This document shows positions 17,864 through 29,254 of a stretch of 64,000 nucleotides of DNA, piece by piece. The stretch covers positions 1 to 64,000 of the forward strand of contig JAFUXI010000038.1 of the NCBI GenBank assembly GCA_017470995.1. The letters are read 5' to 3'. The position numbers and the translations under genes are program-made. The stretch is from Spirochaetales bacterium. Lineage in GTDB: Bacteria; Spirochaetota; Spirochaetia; Sphaerochaetales; Sphaerochaetaceae. The notes beneath the pieces are model-generated. The model was not told the DNA's origin. It made no database searches and saw only the letters and a program-made list of their open reading frames with translations. Within the stretch, counting starts at the first letter, position 1. The number at the start of each line of letters is the position of its first letter.

Positions 17864-18087
17864 GAGAACCTCGGGATTTCCGCCGCACGGTACCGGACGT
17901 TGCCTGCGGATCGGATTTGACATACGTCCGTTTGTATATGAAAAACTCCTCTCCGTGAACGTGGATGCACGAAGCAGAGACAGAAGCGGAAAGGTGGGAG
18001 CCTGATCGTATGACAGGCGTTAATACCAGCGTGGAGGTCTGAACATTCCGCCAACCCAGGCAAGACCTACCATGTAAGGAGAGAAAT
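17864..18087 (+). promoter_or_regulatory. rplK-rplA leader, candidate L1 autoregulatory site
   Basis: This 224-base gap holds no gene. A TTGACA (about 17917) could be a -35 but has no good -10. Near the 3' end are two hairpins. In one, GGT (17993) pairs with ACC (18025) around an internal loop GGGAG and a helix CCTG/CAGG (18001-18017). The other is TGG-AGGTCT / AGACCT-A-CCA (18032-18071), just upstream of the rplK ribosome-binding site. In many bacteria L1 represses rplKA by binding such a leader; assigning it here is inference. Confidence 0.4.
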
Positions 18088-18519
18088 ATGGCAAAGAAAA
18101 AGGTTACTGCAATAATCAAGTTGCAGTGTCCGGCCCAGAAGGCTACACCGGCCCCACCGATTGGCCCGGCACTTGGCCCTCATGGTGTAAGCGCACCTCA
18201 GTTTGTCCAGCAGTTCAACGAGAAAACAAGACAGTTTGAAGCAGGCTTGACAATCCCAGTAGTCATCACAGTCTATGCTGACAGATCATTCTCTTTCATT
18301 CTGAAGACCCCGCCGGCAGCCGTTCTTATCAAGAAGGCCCTCGGTCTTGAGACTGCAAGTGGTGTTCCCAACAAGCAGAAGGTCGGTACTCTCACACAGG
18401 CTCAGCTTGAAGAGATTGCCAAGACCAAGATGCCTGATCTGAACGCAAACGACCTCGAAGCTGCAAAGCGCATCGTCGCCGGAACAGCAAGATCCATGGG
18501 CGTGGAGGTGGAGAAATGA
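18088..18519 (+). CDS. rplK: 50S ribosomal protein L11
   Basis: 143 residues, normal length. N-terminal block [20 protein letters not shown] (about 11-30) and [15 protein letters not shown] are diagnostic; the C-terminal rRNA-binding domain has [17 protein letters not shown]11 forms the GTPase-associated centre with the L10-L12 stalk. AAGGAG lies upstream. Its stop overlaps the rplA start (ATGA). Confidence 0.98.
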   Translation: MAKKKVTAIIKLQCPAQKATPAPPIGPALGPHGVSAPQFVQQFNEKTRQFEAGLTIPVVITVYADRSFSFILKTPPAAVLIKKALGLETASGVPNKQKVGTLTQAQLEEIAKTKMPDLNANDLEAAKRIVAGTARSMGVEVEK

Positions 18520-19196
18520 AGCGCGGCAAGAAATATCAGGAAGCTGTAAAGAAGTACGACAGAGCTAAGCTCTACACCGTTTCCGAAGCTGCCAGCCTGG
18601 TCAAAGAGCTTTCATTCGCAAAGTTCGATGAGACAGTTGAGCTTCACATCAAGCTTATGCTCAAGAAGAGCCAGAGCGTCAGAGACACGGTCGTCCTGCC
18701 GAACCAGTTCTCAGCAGAGAAGAAGATCCTCGTATTCGCAAAGGGTGACAAGGCTCAGGAAGCTTTGGATGCCGGAGCAGCATACGTCGGTGACAACGAT
18801 CTGATCGAGAAGATCCGCGGCGGTTGGATGGATTTCGATGTAGCAGTCGCAACACCTGACATGATGAAGGATGTCGGTCGTCTCGGTCCTATCCTTGGTA
18901 GAAGAGGCCTCATGCCGAACCCCAAGACACAGACCGTTACAATGGATATCAAGGGCGCCCTCGCTGAACTCCGCAAGGGAAGAACTGAGTTCCGTTCAGA
19001 TAAGACCGGTGTTGTTCACATGGCAATCGGAAAAGTTTCCATGGATGCCGAGAAGATAGCTGAGAACGCTAGCGTGGCAGTCAAGGAAATCTTGAGAAGA
19101 AAGCCTTCCGATGCAAAGGGAGACTTCGTCATCAGCACAGCCATTGCTTCCACCATGGGCCCCGGCGTCATGGTCGATTCAAAGGAACTGCAGTGA
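18516..19196 (+). CDS. rplA: 50S ribosomal protein L1
   Basis: 226 residues. L1 signatures are DIEKIRGG-type ending as [38 protein letters not shown] and [12 protein letters not shown]1 forms the mobile stalk at the ribosomal E site and represses its own operon. ATG overlaps the rplK stop by four bases (ATGA), implying translational coupling. Confidence 0.98.
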   Translation: MKRGKKYQEAVKKYDRAKLYTVSEAASLVKELSFAKFDETVELHIKLMLKKSQSVRDTVVLPNQFSAEKKILVFAKGDKAQEALDAGAAYVGDNDLIEKIRGGWMDFDVAVATPDMMKDVGRLGPILGRRGLMPNPKTQTVTMDIKGALAELRKGRTEFRSDKTGVVHMAIGKVSMDAEKIAENASVAVKEILRRKPSDAKGDFVISTAIASTMGPGVMVDSKELQ

Positions 19197-19210
19197 GCAG
19201 GAGGTGAAGA

Positions 19211-19747
19211 ATGGATTATCAGACAAAAGTGAACGCAACAAAGGAAGCCGCTGTCAAGCAGCTCAAGGATGAGTTCGGTCAGTATTCCGGTTTCATCTTC
19301 GCAGACTATCGTGGACTCACGGTCGCCCAGCTTTCCGATCTGCGCAAGCAGCTGAGAGCAAAGGACGCAGCATGCCGCATTGTCAAGAACCGCTATGCTA
19401 AGATCGCTATGCGTGAGCTCGGACACAACGGCGTTGAGGACGATCTTGTCGGACCCACCGCTGTCATCCTCGCAAGAGGCGATGAGCAGAGTGCTATTGC
19501 AAAGATTGTTATCGAAGCCCAGAAGGGAACAGAGAACAAGCTCAAGGTTCGTGGTGGATTCCTGGATGGAAGAGCATTCGATGCCGCACAGGTCGACGCT
19601 TTCTCGAAGCTCCCCGGCAGACTCGAACTCATCAGCCACTTGATGGCAACGATGATGGCTCCTGTCCAGAAAGTCGCAGCAACACTCCTTGCCTACCAGG
19701 AGAAGTTGGAAGGCAAAGCCCCTGCAGAAGAGGCCAAAGCAGAATAA
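19211..19747 (+). CDS. rplJ: 50S ribosomal protein L10
   Basis: 178 residues. The L10 N-terminal domain has FGQYSGFIFADYRGLTVAQL (about 22-41), then LRAKDAACRIVKNRYAKIA; the C-terminal helix that binds L7/L12 dimers is present. It lies 14 bases after rplA, so there is no room for a separate L10 leader upstream. AGGAGG precedes the ATG. Confidence 0.97.
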   Translation: MDYQTKVNATKEAAVKQLKDEFGQYSGFIFADYRGLTVAQLSDLRKQLRAKDAACRIVKNRYAKIAMRELGHNGVEDDLVGPTAVILARGDEQSAIAKIVIEAQKGTENKLKVRGGFLDGRAFDAAQVDAFSKLPGRLELISHLMATMMAPVQKVAATLLAYQEKLEGKAPAEEAKAE

Positions 19748-19748
19748 T

Positions 19749-19786
19749 AACAGCCTTAGTCTTCAATGTACCATGCTACGGCTGTT
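19749..19786 (+). promoter_or_regulatory. Hairpin between rplJ and rplL
   Basis: AACAGCC-T-TAG at 19749-19759 pairs with CTA-C-GGCTGTT at 19776-19786: ten pairs with one mismatch around a loop of about 16 bases. No U-run follows directly (GAAG comes first, then an A/T run). It may be a processing or stability element that raises L7/L12 output over L10. Confidence 0.4.
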
Positions 19787-19815
19787 GAAGAAAAATTTTT
19801 AAAGGAGAAGATAAT

Positions 19816-20193
19816 ATGGCTACAAGAGATGAGATTCTGGAATCAATCGCCAACATGACCGTGATGGAGGTCGCTGACCTGATCAAGGCTATGGAAGAGA
19901 AGTTCGGTGTTACAGCCGCTGCCGCAGCTGTCGCAGTCGCCGCAGGTCCTGCTGCACCCGCAGAGGAAGTTGAGGAGCAGACAGAGTTCGACGTCATCCT
20001 CAAGTCCTTCGATGCATCAAAGAAGATCGCCGCTATCAAGGCTGTCAGAGAAGTCAGCGCTGATCTCGGACTCAAGGAAGCCAAGGAGCTCGTTGAGGCT
20101 GGTGGAAAGGTCAAGGAGGGAATCTCCAAGGCTGATGCACAGGCTGTCAAGGAGAAGCTTGAGGCTGCCGGTTGTGTGGTAGAGGTTAAGTAA
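19816..20193 (+). CDS. rplL: 50S ribosomal protein L7/L12
   Basis: 125 residues. The N-terminal dimerisation domain has [19 protein letters not shown], then an Ala-rich hinge (about 35-53), then the C-terminal factor-binding domain with [11 protein letters not shown] and [10 protein letters not shown]. Multiple L12 copies on L10 recruit translation GTPases. AAGGAG precedes the ATG. It is followed by an attenuator-like hairpin before rpoB. Confidence 0.98.
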   Translation: MATRDEILESIANMTVMEVADLIKAMEEKFGVTAAAAAVAVAAGPAAPAEEVEEQTEFDVILKSFDASKKIAAIKAVREVSADLGLKEAKELVEAGGKVKEGISKADAQAVKEKLEAAGCVVEVK

Positions 20194-20210
20194 TCTACTT
20201 TAAAAATGAA

Positions 20211-20247
20211 CCTCCAGGGCCTGAAAATGGCCCATGGAGGGTTTTCT
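20211..20247 (+). terminator. Attenuator/partial terminator between rplL and rpoB
   Basis: CCTCCAGGGCC (20211-20221) pairs with GGCCC-A-TGGAGG (20229-20240, one bulged A) and is followed by GTTTTCT. This is the usual position of the rplL-rpoB attenuator, which lowers polymerase subunit expression relative to ribosomal proteins. A second T-run follows at about 20273-20280. Confidence 0.65.
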
Positions 20248-20312
20248 GTCTTAATCTGACAGTTTTACAGTTGTTTTTTTCGTTTGAATTTCAGTGATTT
20301 GGGGGGTACAAG

Positions 20313-23300
20313 ATGGTTGCCAAAGGCAAGCCCATAAACCGAACCTACATCGGAGCCGACTTCGAAGAAGTATGTGAGCTCCCAGACCTTATCGGAATCC
20401 AGAAGGACTCCTATGAGAACTTCCTCCAGAGCAACAAGCTCAAAGCCGGACTTCCGCTTGACGAGAAGTGCGGACTTGAAGAGGTGTTCAGATCAATTTT
20501 CCCGATAGACGGCCCCAACGGCGAGATGAGCCTCAGATATGAGAGCTACTCGCTGGATTTTGATAACATCAAGTATTCGGAGACAGAGTGCAAGAAGAAG
20601 GGACGCACCTACAGTGTGCCGCTTCGTGCTGTCATCAGCCTCGCACTTTCGGCCAACGACGAGCTCAGGGAGAAGGACATCTTCCTCGGAGACATCCCTC
20701 TGATGACAGATAGGGGAACCTTCATTGTCAACGGAGCAGAGCGTGTCGTAGTCAGCCAGATCCACAGATCCCCCGGAGTCATCTTCACCAACGAGAAGGG
20801 CGTTTACTCTTCCCGCATCATCCCGTACCGCGGCTCCTGGCTCGAGTTCGAGATCGATGAGAAGAAGAACGTCATCTGTGCGAAGATCGACAGAAAGAAG
20901 AGAATTCTCGGAACCCTCTTTCTGAGGGCAATCGGGTACGATACCCGCGAGAAGATCATCGATGCATTCTATGCCACCAAGAAGATGGCCCTCAGCGAGA
21001 AGACCAAGGAAGAGCTCGACGGAATGTACCCGGCAAAGGATATCTATGCCAAGGTCGACGGCGAGGACAGAAAGGTCTTCCAGGCAGGAACCGCCCTCAA
21101 TGCAAGCGATATCGAGAGCCTGATGGGTCTCGGCGTCACTTCGATCGAGGTCGTGGACATGGATGCAGACGAGTCGCTGCACAGCAAGATGGTCCTCAAC
21201 TGCTTCGGCATTGAGGAATCCAAATACACAAACAGCGGAACAAGTGACGAGCCGACCAAGGAAGAGGTCCTGAGCACCATCTACAGCGTCCTCATGCCCG
21301 GCGAGATGATCACTACTGAGCGTGGAGAGAGGGAGCTTCCCGAGATGTTCTTCTCCTCAAGACGCTACGACCTCGGAGCAGTCGGCCGCTACAAGCTCCA
21401 CAAGAGATTCCACGCAGGCGATGACGAGTCCGATTTCGACGAGAACCTCACCGTTCTTACTCCGCAGGACATCGTCAACACCATGGCTTTCCTCATCAGG
21501 GTCTTCATCCATGAGGAGAGCATCGACGATATCGACCATCTCGGAAACCGCCGTGTAAGGTGCGTCGGAGAGCTTCTCCAGCAGCAGCTCAAGGCCGCTC
21601 TCTCCAGGATGGAAAGAATCGCCAAGGATAGGATGAACACCAATCCCGAAGCCGCAAGGCCTCAGGATCTGATTTCCAACAAGCCGGTTGTGGCTGCCAT
21701 CAAGGAGTTCTTCGGTTCTTCGCAGTTCTCCCAGTTCATGGACCAGATCAACCCGCTTGCAGAGCTTACCCACAAGAGAAGACTCACAGCCCTCGGAAGC
21801 GGCGGACTCAACCGTGACCGTGCAGGATTCGAGGTCAGAGACGTCCACTACACCCATTACGGTCGTATGTGTCCGATCGAGACCCCTGAAGGTCCGAACA
21901 TCGGTCTTATCGTTTCTCTTGCAAACTACACCAGGATCAACAAGTACGGCTTCCTCGAGACTCCGTACAGGAAGGTCGTGGACGGAAAGGCAACAAAGGA
22001 CGTCAAGTTCCTCGATGCCTACGACGAGGAGAAGTACTTCATCGCACAGGCCAACGCCAAGCTGAAGAAGAACGGCACCTTCGTGGACAAGGACGTACCG
22101 GTCCGCAACAAGGGTGATTACTCCACACGCCATCCGAACGAGATCAAGTACATGGACGTTTCACCGAAGCAGGTCGTGTCCGTAGCAGCATCCCTGATTC
22201 CGTTCCTGGAGCATGACGATGCCAACCGTGCCCTCATGGGTTCCAACATGCAGCGTCAGGCAGTTCCTCTCCTGTTCCCGGAAGCTCCGAGAGTAGGTAC
22301 CGGAATGGAGACCAAGGCCGCCTATGACTCCGGCGTTCTCGTGAAGGCAAAGAGGGGCGGTAAGGTCACCTATGTCTCATCCACAAGAATCGACATCACG
22401 GTCGATCCGTCAGAGTGCGAGATCGAGGGAGAGGTCGATACCTACGAGATCCAGAAGTTCCAGAGAACCAACCAGGATACCTGCTTCACACAGGTTCCGA
22501 TAGTCTCAAACGGACAGATCGTGCAGAAAGGTACGGTCCTTGCTGACGGTCCGGCCACCGATAGAGGTGATCTGGCCCTCGGAAGAAACATCCTTGTCGG
22601 CTTTGTCCCATGGAACGGATACAACTACGAGGACGCAGTTCTCATCTCCGAGCGCGTGGTCAAGGAGGATATCTACACATCCATCCACATCCACGAGTTC
22701 ATCACGGACATCCGTGAGACCAAACTCGGTCCCGAGAAGCTCACACGCGATATTCCCAACACCAGCGAGAAGATGCTGGAGATGCTGGACGAGGAAGGAA
22801 TTGTCAAGATCGGAACAATGGTCCATCCGGGCAACATCCTTGTCGGGAAGGTCACTCCGAAGAGCGAAAGCGATACGACTCCCGAGTTCAAGCTTCTGAA
22901 CTCCATCTTCGGTGAGAAGGCCAAGGAAGTCAGAGACACATCCCTGAAGGTCCCACACGGAACCGAAGGTATCGTCATCGATGTCCAGAGACTCAAGAAG
23001 AGCGAGAGCGACGAGCTGCCGCCGGGAGTCGAGGAGACAATCAAGGTTCTGATCGCAACCAAGAGAAAGCTCCGCCAGGGAGACAAGATGGCCGGTCGCC
23101 ACGGAAACAAGGGTGTCGTTTCAAGAATTCTGCCGGAAGAGGATATGCCGTTCATGGAGGATGGAACTCCGTTGGATGTCTGTCTGAACCCTCTCGGAGT
23201 CCCGTCACGAATGAACATCGGACAGCTGATGGAAACCCAGCTCGGCTGGGCTGCAGTGAAGCTCGACGAATGGTACACATCACCTGTCTTCCAGAGCGCA

Positions 23301-23819
23301 AGCATGGAGCAGATCGAGTACAAGATGAAGGAAGCAGGACTGCCCGTCACATCGAAGACCACGCTCTACGATGGAAGAACAGGAGTTCCGTTCATCAATC
23401 CTGTATTCTGCGGATACATCTACTATCTGAAGCTGCACCACCTTGTCGATGACAAGATGCATGCAAGAAGTACAGGTCCTTACTCGCTGGTTACCCAGCA
23501 GCCTCTCGGAGGAAAGGCCCAGTTCGGTGGCCAGAGACTCGGAGAAATGGAGGTCTGGGCTCTCGAGGCCTACGGCGCTGCAAATACCCTGCAGGAGCTG
23601 TTGACCATCAAGAGTGATGACATGAACGGTCGTGTGAAGATCTACGAGAGCATCGTCAAGGGCGAGCCTTCTTCAAGCGCCGGCATGCCGGAAGCCTTCA
23701 ACGTTCTGGTCCAGGAGATCAGAGGTCTGGCTCTGGATATGAGTGTCTATGATTCCAAGGGCAAGCAGGTTGCCCTCACGGAGCGCGATGATGAACTTAT
23801 CAACAAGAAAGGTGTTTGA
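20313..23819 (+). CDS. rpoB: DNA-directed RNA polymerase subunit beta
   Basis: 1168 residues, typical of spirochaetes. Conserved blocks seen: RSPGVIF near 150, the rifampicin region [19 protein letters not shown] and [46 protein letters not shown], and the C-terminal [20 protein letters not shown]. Together with beta' it forms the catalytic core. In the rifampicin pocket the residue matching E. coli Ser531 is Thr492, with other changes (Leu511 to Phe472, Asn518 to Ile479, Ser522 to Ala483). GGGGGG lies upstream of the ATG; rpoC follows after 15 bases. Confidence 0.99.
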   Translation: MVAKGKPINRTYIGADFEEVCELPDLIGIQKDSYENFLQSNKLKAGLPLDEKCGLEEVFRSIFPIDGPNGEMSLRYESYSLDFDNIKYSETECKKKGRTYSVPLRAVISLALSANDELREKDIFLGDIPLMTDRGTFIVNGAERVVVSQIHRSPGVIFTNEKGVYSSRIIPYRGSWLEFEIDEKKNVICAKIDRKKRILGTLFLRAIGYDTREKIIDAFYATKKMALSEKTKEELDGMYPAKDIYAKVDGEDRKVFQAGTALNASDIESLMGLGVTSIEVVDMDADESLHSKMVLNCFGIEESKYTNSGTSDEPTKEEVLSTIYSVLMPGEMITTERGERELPEMFFSSRRYDLGAVGRYKLHKRFHAGDDESDFDENLTVLTPQDIVNTMAFLIRVFIHEESIDDIDHLGNRRVRCVGELLQQQLKAALSRMERIAKDRMNTNPEAARPQDLISNKPVVAAIKEFFGSSQFSQFMDQINPLAELTHKRRLTALGSGGLNRDRAGFEVRDVHYTHYGRMCPIETPEGPNIGLIVSLANYTRINKYGFLETPYRKVVDGKATKDVKFLDAYDEEKYFIAQANAKLKKNGTFVDKDVPVRNKGDYSTRHPNEIKYMDVSPKQVVSVAASLIPFLEHDDANRALMGSNMQRQAVPLLFPEAPRVGTGMETKAAYDSGVLVKAKRGGKVTYVSSTRIDITVDPSECEIEGEVDTYEIQKFQRTNQDTCFTQVPIVSNGQIVQKGTVLADGPATDRGDLALGRNILVGFVPWNGYNYEDAVLISERVVKEDIYTSIHIHEFITDIRETKLGPEKLTRDIPNTSEKMLEMLDEEGIVKIGTMVHPGNILVGKVTPKSESDTTPEFKLLNSIFGEKAKEVRDTSLKVPHGTEGIVIDVQRLKKSESDELPPGVEETIKVLIATKRKLRQGDKMAGRHGNKGVVSRILPEEDMPFMEDGTPLDVCLNPLGVPSRMNIGQLMETQLGWAAVKLDEWYTSPVFQSASMEQIEYKMKEAGLPVTSKTTLYDGRTGVPFINPVFCGYIYYLKLHHLVDDKMHARSTGPYSLVTQQPLGGKAQFGGQRLGEMEVWALEAYGAANTLQELLTIKSDDMNGRVKIYESIVKGEPSSSAGMPEAFNVLVQEIRGLALDMSVYDSKGKQVALTERDDELINKKGV

Positions 23820-23834
23820 TCAGGAGAGAAGCAG

Positions 23835-26800
23835 ATGAAAGACATACAAGATTTCGATAGTGTAATGATTAAGTTGGCTTCACCTGATCAGATCAAGGCC
23901 TGGTCATACGGTGAGGTTAAGAAACCTGAAACCATCAACTACAGAACCCTCAGACCCGAGAGGGAAGGTCTCTTCTGCGAGAAGATCTTCGGAACCACGA
24001 AGGAATGGGAGTGCTACTGCGGAAAGTTCAAGTCCATCCGTTACAAGGGCGTCGTCTGCGACCGCTGCGGAGTCGAGGTCACCAATACCAAGGTCCGCCG
24101 TGAGAGAATGGGACACATCACCCTTGCATCCCCGGTATCGCACATCTGGTATTACAGAAGCGTTCCCTCAAGGATGAGCCTGCTTCTCGACATCTCCAAG
24201 ACCGCTCTGCAGAGCATCCTCTACTATGAGAAGTACATCGTCATCAATCCCGGCGAGACAGATCTAAAGTACAAGCAACTGCTCTCCGAAGAAGAGTATA
24301 TCGAAGCCCGCAATCAGTACGGTGACTCATTCAATGCAATGATGGGTGCCGAGGCCATCAGGATCCTCCTTTCAGAGCTGGATCTCGAGGCCCTGAGCGT
24401 TGAGCTCGGAAAGCAGATGAAGGAGAAGGGTTCCAAGAGCGTCGACAAGCGCCTCCTCAAGAGAATCGAGGTTGTAGAGAACTTCAAGGACAGCGATAAC
24501 CGTCCCGAGTGGATGATCCTCACTGTCATCCCCGTCATCCCGCCGGATCTCAGACCTATGGTCCAGCTGGACGGCGGCCGCTTTGCAACCAGCGACCTCA
24601 ATGACCTCTACAGAAGAGTCATCAACAGAAACAACAGACTCCAGAGACTCATTGCTCTCCATGCTCCCGACATCATCGTCAGAAACGAGAAGAGAATGCT
24701 TCAGGAAGCCGTAGATGCACTTCTGGACAACTCCAAGCGCAAGCGCGGAGCGGTAAAGGGCGCCAACAGCAGACCTCTCAAGTCACTGTCAGACATGCTC
24801 AAGGGTAAGCAGGGTCGTTTCAGACAGAACCTGCTCGGAAAGCGTGTCGACTACAGCGGACGTTCTGTTATCGTCGTCGGTCCTGAGCTCAGGATGCACC
24901 AGTGCGGTGTTCCTTCAAAGATGGCTCTCGAGCTGTTCAAGCCGTTCCTGATCAAGAAGCTTGTCCAGGACAACCTGGCCAGCAACGTCAAGAAGGCCAA
25001 GACCCTCGTAGAGACAGAGACCAGCGAAGTCTGGTCAGTTCTGGACGAAGTCGTCAAGGAGCATCCGGTCATGCTCAACAGAGCTCCTACGCTCCACAGA
25101 CTCGGAATCCAGGCCTTCGAGCCCGTTCTTGTAGACGGAAAGGCCCTCAAACTCCATCCGCTCGTATGTCATGCCTTCAACGCTGACTTCGACGGAGACC
25201 AGATGGCAATCCACGTGCCCCTTACACAGGCCGCACAGCTGGAGTGCTGGACTCTCATGCTCAGCACCACGAACCTTCTGGACCCGGCAAACGGAAAGCC
25301 GATCGTCTATCCTTCACAGGATATGGTTCTCGGAATCAACTACCTCACCAGAGCCAAGAACGAGGACATCGGTGACGGACGTTATTTCGACAACATCGAC
25401 GAGCTGCAGATGGCCATCGAGGCCGGAAGCCTCTCATACAACGCAAAGATCGGCTACACTCTGCCCAACGGACACAGATACACCTATCCGAAGGATCCCG
25501 AGGACTACACCACAGCCGGAAGACTCATCTTCTTCGATTCACTGCCCAAGGTGAACGGAATTGAATTCGAGGACTGCAACAAGCTCTTCGGAGACAAGCA
25601 GCTCAAGCAGCTGATTTCCCTGGCAATGAAGAAGGACAAGAATTCCGTTGCAGTAAAGCTCTGTGACGCCATCAAGGACGTCGGATTCAAGTATGCAACA
25701 CTGTTCGGAGCCACCATCGGTCTTTCCGATATGATCGTACCTGAGTCAAAGAAGAAGCTCGTTGACGAAGCAAATGCAAAGCAGTCCGAGGTTCTGGATC
25801 AGTACCACAAGGGACAGATCACCCAGGGCGAGCGTTACAACAGAATGGTCGACATCTGGACACAGACAAACGACAAGCTGGCAGATGAGCTCATGGCAAA
25901 GCTCAAGGAGAGCCAGAACGGCTTCAACCCGCTGTTCCTGATGGCAGACTCCGGAGCCAGAGGATCCAAGACCCAGATCCGTCAGCTCGGCGGTATGCGT
26001 GGTCTCATGTCCAAGCCGAACGGCGACATCATCGAGTTCCCGATCAAGAGCAACTTCAAGGAAGGTCTCTCTATCATCGAGTTCTTCATCTCCACGAACG
26101 GAGCCAGAAAGGGTTTGTCCGATACAGCTCTCAAGACTGCTGAGGCCGGATACCTTACCAGAAGACTCGTCGATATCTCCCAGGACGTCGTCATCAACGA
26201 GGAAGACTGCGGAACCATCAACGGTATTGTCCGCACTGCAATCATCGACAAGGAGAAGGACATTGTCGTCCAGCCCCTGTCGGAGAGAATCACCGGTCTC
26301 TATACCCTTGAGAACGTAATCAATCCGAACACCGGAGAGATCATCGTTCCGATCGATCAGGAGATCACGGACGAGCAGGCAAAGGCCATCGAGGACGCCG
26401 GTATCGAAAGCGTTCTGGTCAGAACGGTCCTTACCTGTGAGGCCAAGCACGGAGTATGTAAGAAGTGCTACGGACGCAACCTTGCAACCAACAAGCCGGT
26501 TTCAGTCGGTGAGGCTGTCGGAATCATCGCCGCACAGTCAATCGGACAGCCCGGTACCCAGCTCACGATGAGAACCTTCCACGTTGGAGGAACCGCATCG
26601 ACGAGCACAGAGGACAACAAGGTCAAGTTCAAGCACCCGGTTCTGGTCACCAGGATTTCCGGCAACATCGTCAAGAACTCCGAGGGTGAGGATCTCTTCA
26701 CCAGAAAGAGCTACATCTTCTACAGACCGGCTCTGGACGAGTTCACCCTCACAAAGGGCGTCAAGCTTGCCGATGGCATCGCCGACGGCGTGAGAGTGGC

Positions 26801-28160
26801 AGGAAACTCAGTGATCTGCACCAACGGAAGCCAGAACATGGTCTGTTCCGTCAAGGGCGGAACGGTCAGGATCTTCGGCGACAAGGTTGCAGTTCTCGGT
26901 TCCGAGGACAGACAGGACGCCAAGAGCGGATCGATCCTCCACGTGAAGGAGAACCAGTACGTTGCAGAAGGTGATGCACTGATCACATTCGACCCGTTCT
27001 CCGAGCCGATCATCTCCGAAGTCAGCGGTATGGCAAGGTTTGCAGACCTGACCCTCGGCACCACTCTTATCAGAGAGGTCAACGAGGAAACCGGTACAGT
27101 CGGTTACAAGGTCACCGACCATGCCCTCGATGACGTCGAACCGAGGATCGAGATCCTCGGCGAGGACGGAAGCATCATCGCTTCCTACCTGCTGCCCGGT
27201 TCATCCTACCTGCAGATCGAAGACGGCCAGTTCGTCAACGAAGGTCAGGTCGTGGCAAGACTGCTGATGGCCAGCGTCAAGACAAAGGACATCACCGGTG
27301 GTCTTCCGAGAGTCGGAGAGCTGTTCGAGGCCCGCAAGCCCAGAAGCGTTGCAGTCCTGGCCCGCATCAGCGGAGTTGTCAGCTACGGCAAGATCGAGAA
27401 GGGCAAGAGAGTCATCTACGTCACCGATGACAACGGAAGACAGTACAAACACTCGATTCTGCTCGGAAAGCACATCCTTGTCAGAGAGGGTGACCACGTC
27501 GAGGCAGCCGAGCGTCTCTGCGACGGAAACATCGATCCGCATGACATCCTGAACATCTGCGGCGAGAACCAGCTCCAGCAGTTCCTGCTCAGCGAGGTCC
27601 AGGAAGTCTACAGAGTGCAGAGCGTTGATATCAACGACAAGCACCTCGGTATCGTTGTCCGCCAGATGCTCCGCAAGGTCGAGATCCTCAAGGTCGGTGA
27701 TACAAGGTTCATAATCGGTCAGAAAGTGGACAAGTTCCGCTTCCACGAGGAGAATGCAAGAGTCATCGCCGAAGGTGGTCAGCCGGCCATTGCAAGGCCC
27801 TGCCTGCTCGGTATCACAAATGCTTCCCTGTCAATCGATTCCTTCATCAGCGCTGCTTCGTTCCAGGAGACCACAAAGGTCTTGACAAACGCCGCAATTG
27901 CTGGTAGTAGAGATGAGTTGCGTGGTCTTAAGGAAAACGTCATCATCGGACACCTGATCCCGGCCGGAACCGGTATGAAGTGCTACCGTGATGTCAAGCT
28001 TCTCAGAGAGGACGCACAGGAGCTCAGCGACAGGGTCGAATCCGTCATGAGCGAGAGAGCTCAGGAGAGCATCGAAGAATTGGCAGACATGTCAACCGAA
28101 GATGATGAGGAGTACATCGTCGAGTCCGAGGACTACGGCGACGCCGAAGACGAGGAGTGA
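23835..28160 (+). CDS. rpoC: DNA-directed RNA polymerase subunit beta'
   Basis: 1441 residues. The N-terminal zinc site is [20 protein letters not shown], the catalytic Mg2+ loop is NADFDGDQM, and the bridge-helix/trigger-loop region includes [20 protein letters not shown]; the second zinc site has [17 protein letters not shown]. The C-terminus is acidic ([20 protein letters not shown]), longer in acid residues than in E. coli. Full length and in frame, cotranscribed with rpoB and followed by a 161-base leader before rpsL. Confidence 0.99.
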   Translation: MKDIQDFDSVMIKLASPDQIKAWSYGEVKKPETINYRTLRPEREGLFCEKIFGTTKEWECYCGKFKSIRYKGVVCDRCGVEVTNTKVRRERMGHITLASPVSHIWYYRSVPSRMSLLLDISKTALQSILYYEKYIVINPGETDLKYKQLLSEEEYIEARNQYGDSFNAMMGAEAIRILLSELDLEALSVELGKQMKEKGSKSVDKRLLKRIEVVENFKDSDNRPEWMILTVIPVIPPDLRPMVQLDGGRFATSDLNDLYRRVINRNNRLQRLIALHAPDIIVRNEKRMLQEAVDALLDNSKRKRGAVKGANSRPLKSLSDMLKGKQGRFRQNLLGKRVDYSGRSVIVVGPELRMHQCGVPSKMALELFKPFLIKKLVQDNLASNVKKAKTLVETETSEVWSVLDEVVKEHPVMLNRAPTLHRLGIQAFEPVLVDGKALKLHPLVCHAFNADFDGDQMAIHVPLTQAAQLECWTLMLSTTNLLDPANGKPIVYPSQDMVLGINYLTRAKNEDIGDGRYFDNIDELQMAIEAGSLSYNAKIGYTLPNGHRYTYPKDPEDYTTAGRLIFFDSLPKVNGIEFEDCNKLFGDKQLKQLISLAMKKDKNSVAVKLCDAIKDVGFKYATLFGATIGLSDMIVPESKKKLVDEANAKQSEVLDQYHKGQITQGERYNRMVDIWTQTNDKLADELMAKLKESQNGFNPLFLMADSGARGSKTQIRQLGGMRGLMSKPNGDIIEFPIKSNFKEGLSIIEFFISTNGARKGLSDTALKTAEAGYLTRRLVDISQDVVINEEDCGTINGIVRTAIIDKEKDIVVQPLSERITGLYTLENVINPNTGEIIVPIDQEITDEQAKAIEDAGIESVLVRTVLTCEAKHGVCKKCYGRNLATNKPVSVGEAVGIIAAQSIGQPGTQLTMRTFHVGGTASTSTEDNKVKFKHPVLVTRISGNIVKNSEGEDLFTRKSYIFYRPALDEFTLTKGVKLADGIADGVRVAGNSVICTNGSQNMVCSVKGGTVRIFGDKVAVLGSEDRQDAKSGSILHVKENQYVAEGDALITFDPFSEPIISEVSGMARFADLTLGTTLIREVNEETGTVGYKVTDHALDDVEPRIEILGEDGSIIASYLLPGSSYLQIEDGQFVNEGQVVARLLMASVKTKDITGGLPRVGELFEARKPRSVAVLARISGVVSYGKIEKGKRVIYVTDDNGRQYKHSILLGKHILVREGDHVEAAERLCDGNIDPHDILNICGENQLQQFLLSEVQEVYRVQSVDINDKHLGIVVRQMLRKVEILKVGDTRFIIGQKVDKFRFHEENARVIAEGGQPAIARPCLLGITNASLSIDSFISAASFQETTKVLTNAAIAGSRDELRGLKENVIIGHLIPAGTGMKCYRDVKLLREDAQELSDRVESVMSERAQESIEELADMSTEDDEEYIVESEDYGDAEDEE

Positions 28161-28321
28161 TCCGAGTCCGTCATAGCTGAATTCGGAAGGCTATAAAAGG
28201 CAGGGCGGGAATCCAAGAAAGGGTTTCCGCTTGCAAAAGCTGTCCGTATGGACAGTTGATTGCGTACCCGGCAGTTGTCATGCCCCAGTGCATGAGCGCA
28301 GAGTACGGTGAGGAGGCGAAA
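28161..28321 (+). promoter_or_regulatory. rpoC-rpsL intergenic leader with two hairpins
   Basis: No gene is seen in these 161 bases. Two stem-loops occur: GCGGGAATC / GGTTTCCGC (28205-28230) and CTGTCC-GTAT-GGACAG (28240-28255). Neither has a strong U-run, so they look more like leader or processing elements than terminators. No convincing promoter was found. Confidence 0.4.
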
Positions 28322-28696
28322 ATGCCTACAATTAACCAGTTGGTTAGAAAGGGACGCGAGAAGGCCACACACAAGACCAAGTCCCCAGCACTCGAGGGAT
28401 GCCCGCAGAAGCGTGGTGTCTGCACAAAGGTCATGACAGTGACCCCGAAGAAGCCTAACTCAGCTCTGAGAAAGGTCGCCCGTGTCCGTCTCTCAAACGG
28501 CATCGAGGTTACAGCTTACATTCCTGGTATCGGACACAACCTCCAGGAGCACTCAGTTGTCCTCATCCGTGGCGGAAGAGTAAAGGACCTTCCTGGTGTT
28601 CGTTACCACATCATCCGTGGTACCAAGGATACACAGGGTGTCACAGACAGAAAGAGAAGCCGCTCCAAGTACGGTACAAAGAAGCCTAAGGCTTGA
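28322..28696 (+). CDS. rpsL: 30S ribosomal protein S12
   Basis: 124 residues from the ATG at 28322, which follows GAGGAGG; an upstream in-frame ATG would add 22 unrelated residues. It begins [14 protein letters not shown] and has the decoding loop [17 protein letters not shown] and [13 protein letters not shown]. The lysines associated with streptomycin sensitivity (PKKPNS and RVKDLP) are the wild-type residues. S12 monitors codon-anticodon pairing. rpsG follows after 15 bases. Confidence 0.98.
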   Translation: MPTINQLVRKGREKATHKTKSPALEGCPQKRGVCTKVMTVTPKKPNSALRKVARVRLSNGIEVTAYIPGIGHNLQEHSVVLIRGGRVKDLPGVRYHIIRGTKDTQGVTDRKRSRSKYGTKKPKA

Positions 28697-28711
28697 TGAG
28701 GAGGTATCTTT

Positions 28712-29182
28712 ATGTCAAGAAGAACAAACGCACCCGTTAGAGAAGTCCTTCCGGATTCAATTTACAACAGCACTGTCGTTGAGAAGTTCATCAACCGCAT
28801 GATGCTCGACGGAAAGAAGTCCGTCAGCACACGCATTCTCTATGATGCAATGACCATCATGGGAGAGAAGACAGGAGAGGCTCCTCTCGATGTCTTCACA
28901 AAGGCCCTTGAGAATGTCAAGCCTGTCGTCGAGGTCAAGTCACGCAGAGTCGGCGGAGCCACATATCAGGTTCCTACCGAGATCCGCGAGCCCAGACGTG
29001 AGGCTCTTGCAATGAGATGGATCATCGCAGCAGCCCGTGGCCGCAGCGGCAAGTCCATGAGCGAAAAGCTCGCAGCAGAGCTCCTGGATGCCTATGCAAA
29101 CACAGGATCAGCCTTCAAGAAGAAGGAAGATATGCACAGAATGGCAGAAGCCAACAAGGCTTTCAGCCACATCAGATTCTAA
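28712..29182 (+). CDS. rpsG: 30S ribosomal protein S7
   Basis: 156 residues, normal length. S7 signatures are [37 protein letters not shown] and RRKAL-type ending [16 protein letters not shown]7 nucleates the 30S head. AGGAGG precedes the ATG. It is the last gene of the block; a terminator follows and fusA is not here. Confidence 0.98.
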   Translation: MSRRTNAPVREVLPDSIYNSTVVEKFINRMMLDGKKSVSTRILYDAMTIMGEKTGEAPLDVFTKALENVKPVVEVKSRRVGGATYQVPTEIREPRREALAMRWIIAAARGRSGKSMSEKLAAELLDAYANTGSAFKKKEDMHRMAEANKAFSHIRF

Positions 29183-29206
29183 TCGGTTTTCCGAGAGGAA
29201 CAATGA

Positions 29207-29235
29207 AGTCCGGGTTCAGCTCCCGGGCTTTTTTT
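29207..29235 (+). terminator. Intrinsic terminator after rpsG
   Basis: AGTCCGGG / CCCGGGCT, eight pairs (one G-T), seven-base loop, followed by a run of seven T. This ends the ribosomal/RNA polymerase transcript. Confidence 0.92.
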
Positions 29236-29254
29236 GTTTGAGTAAGAGAGTAAA

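Noticed and set aside
17703-18005. Ser/Arg-rich 100-codon frame across the nusG end and rplK leader
   Set aside because: Low-complexity composition caused by reading nusG out of frame; the leader hairpins explain the region better.
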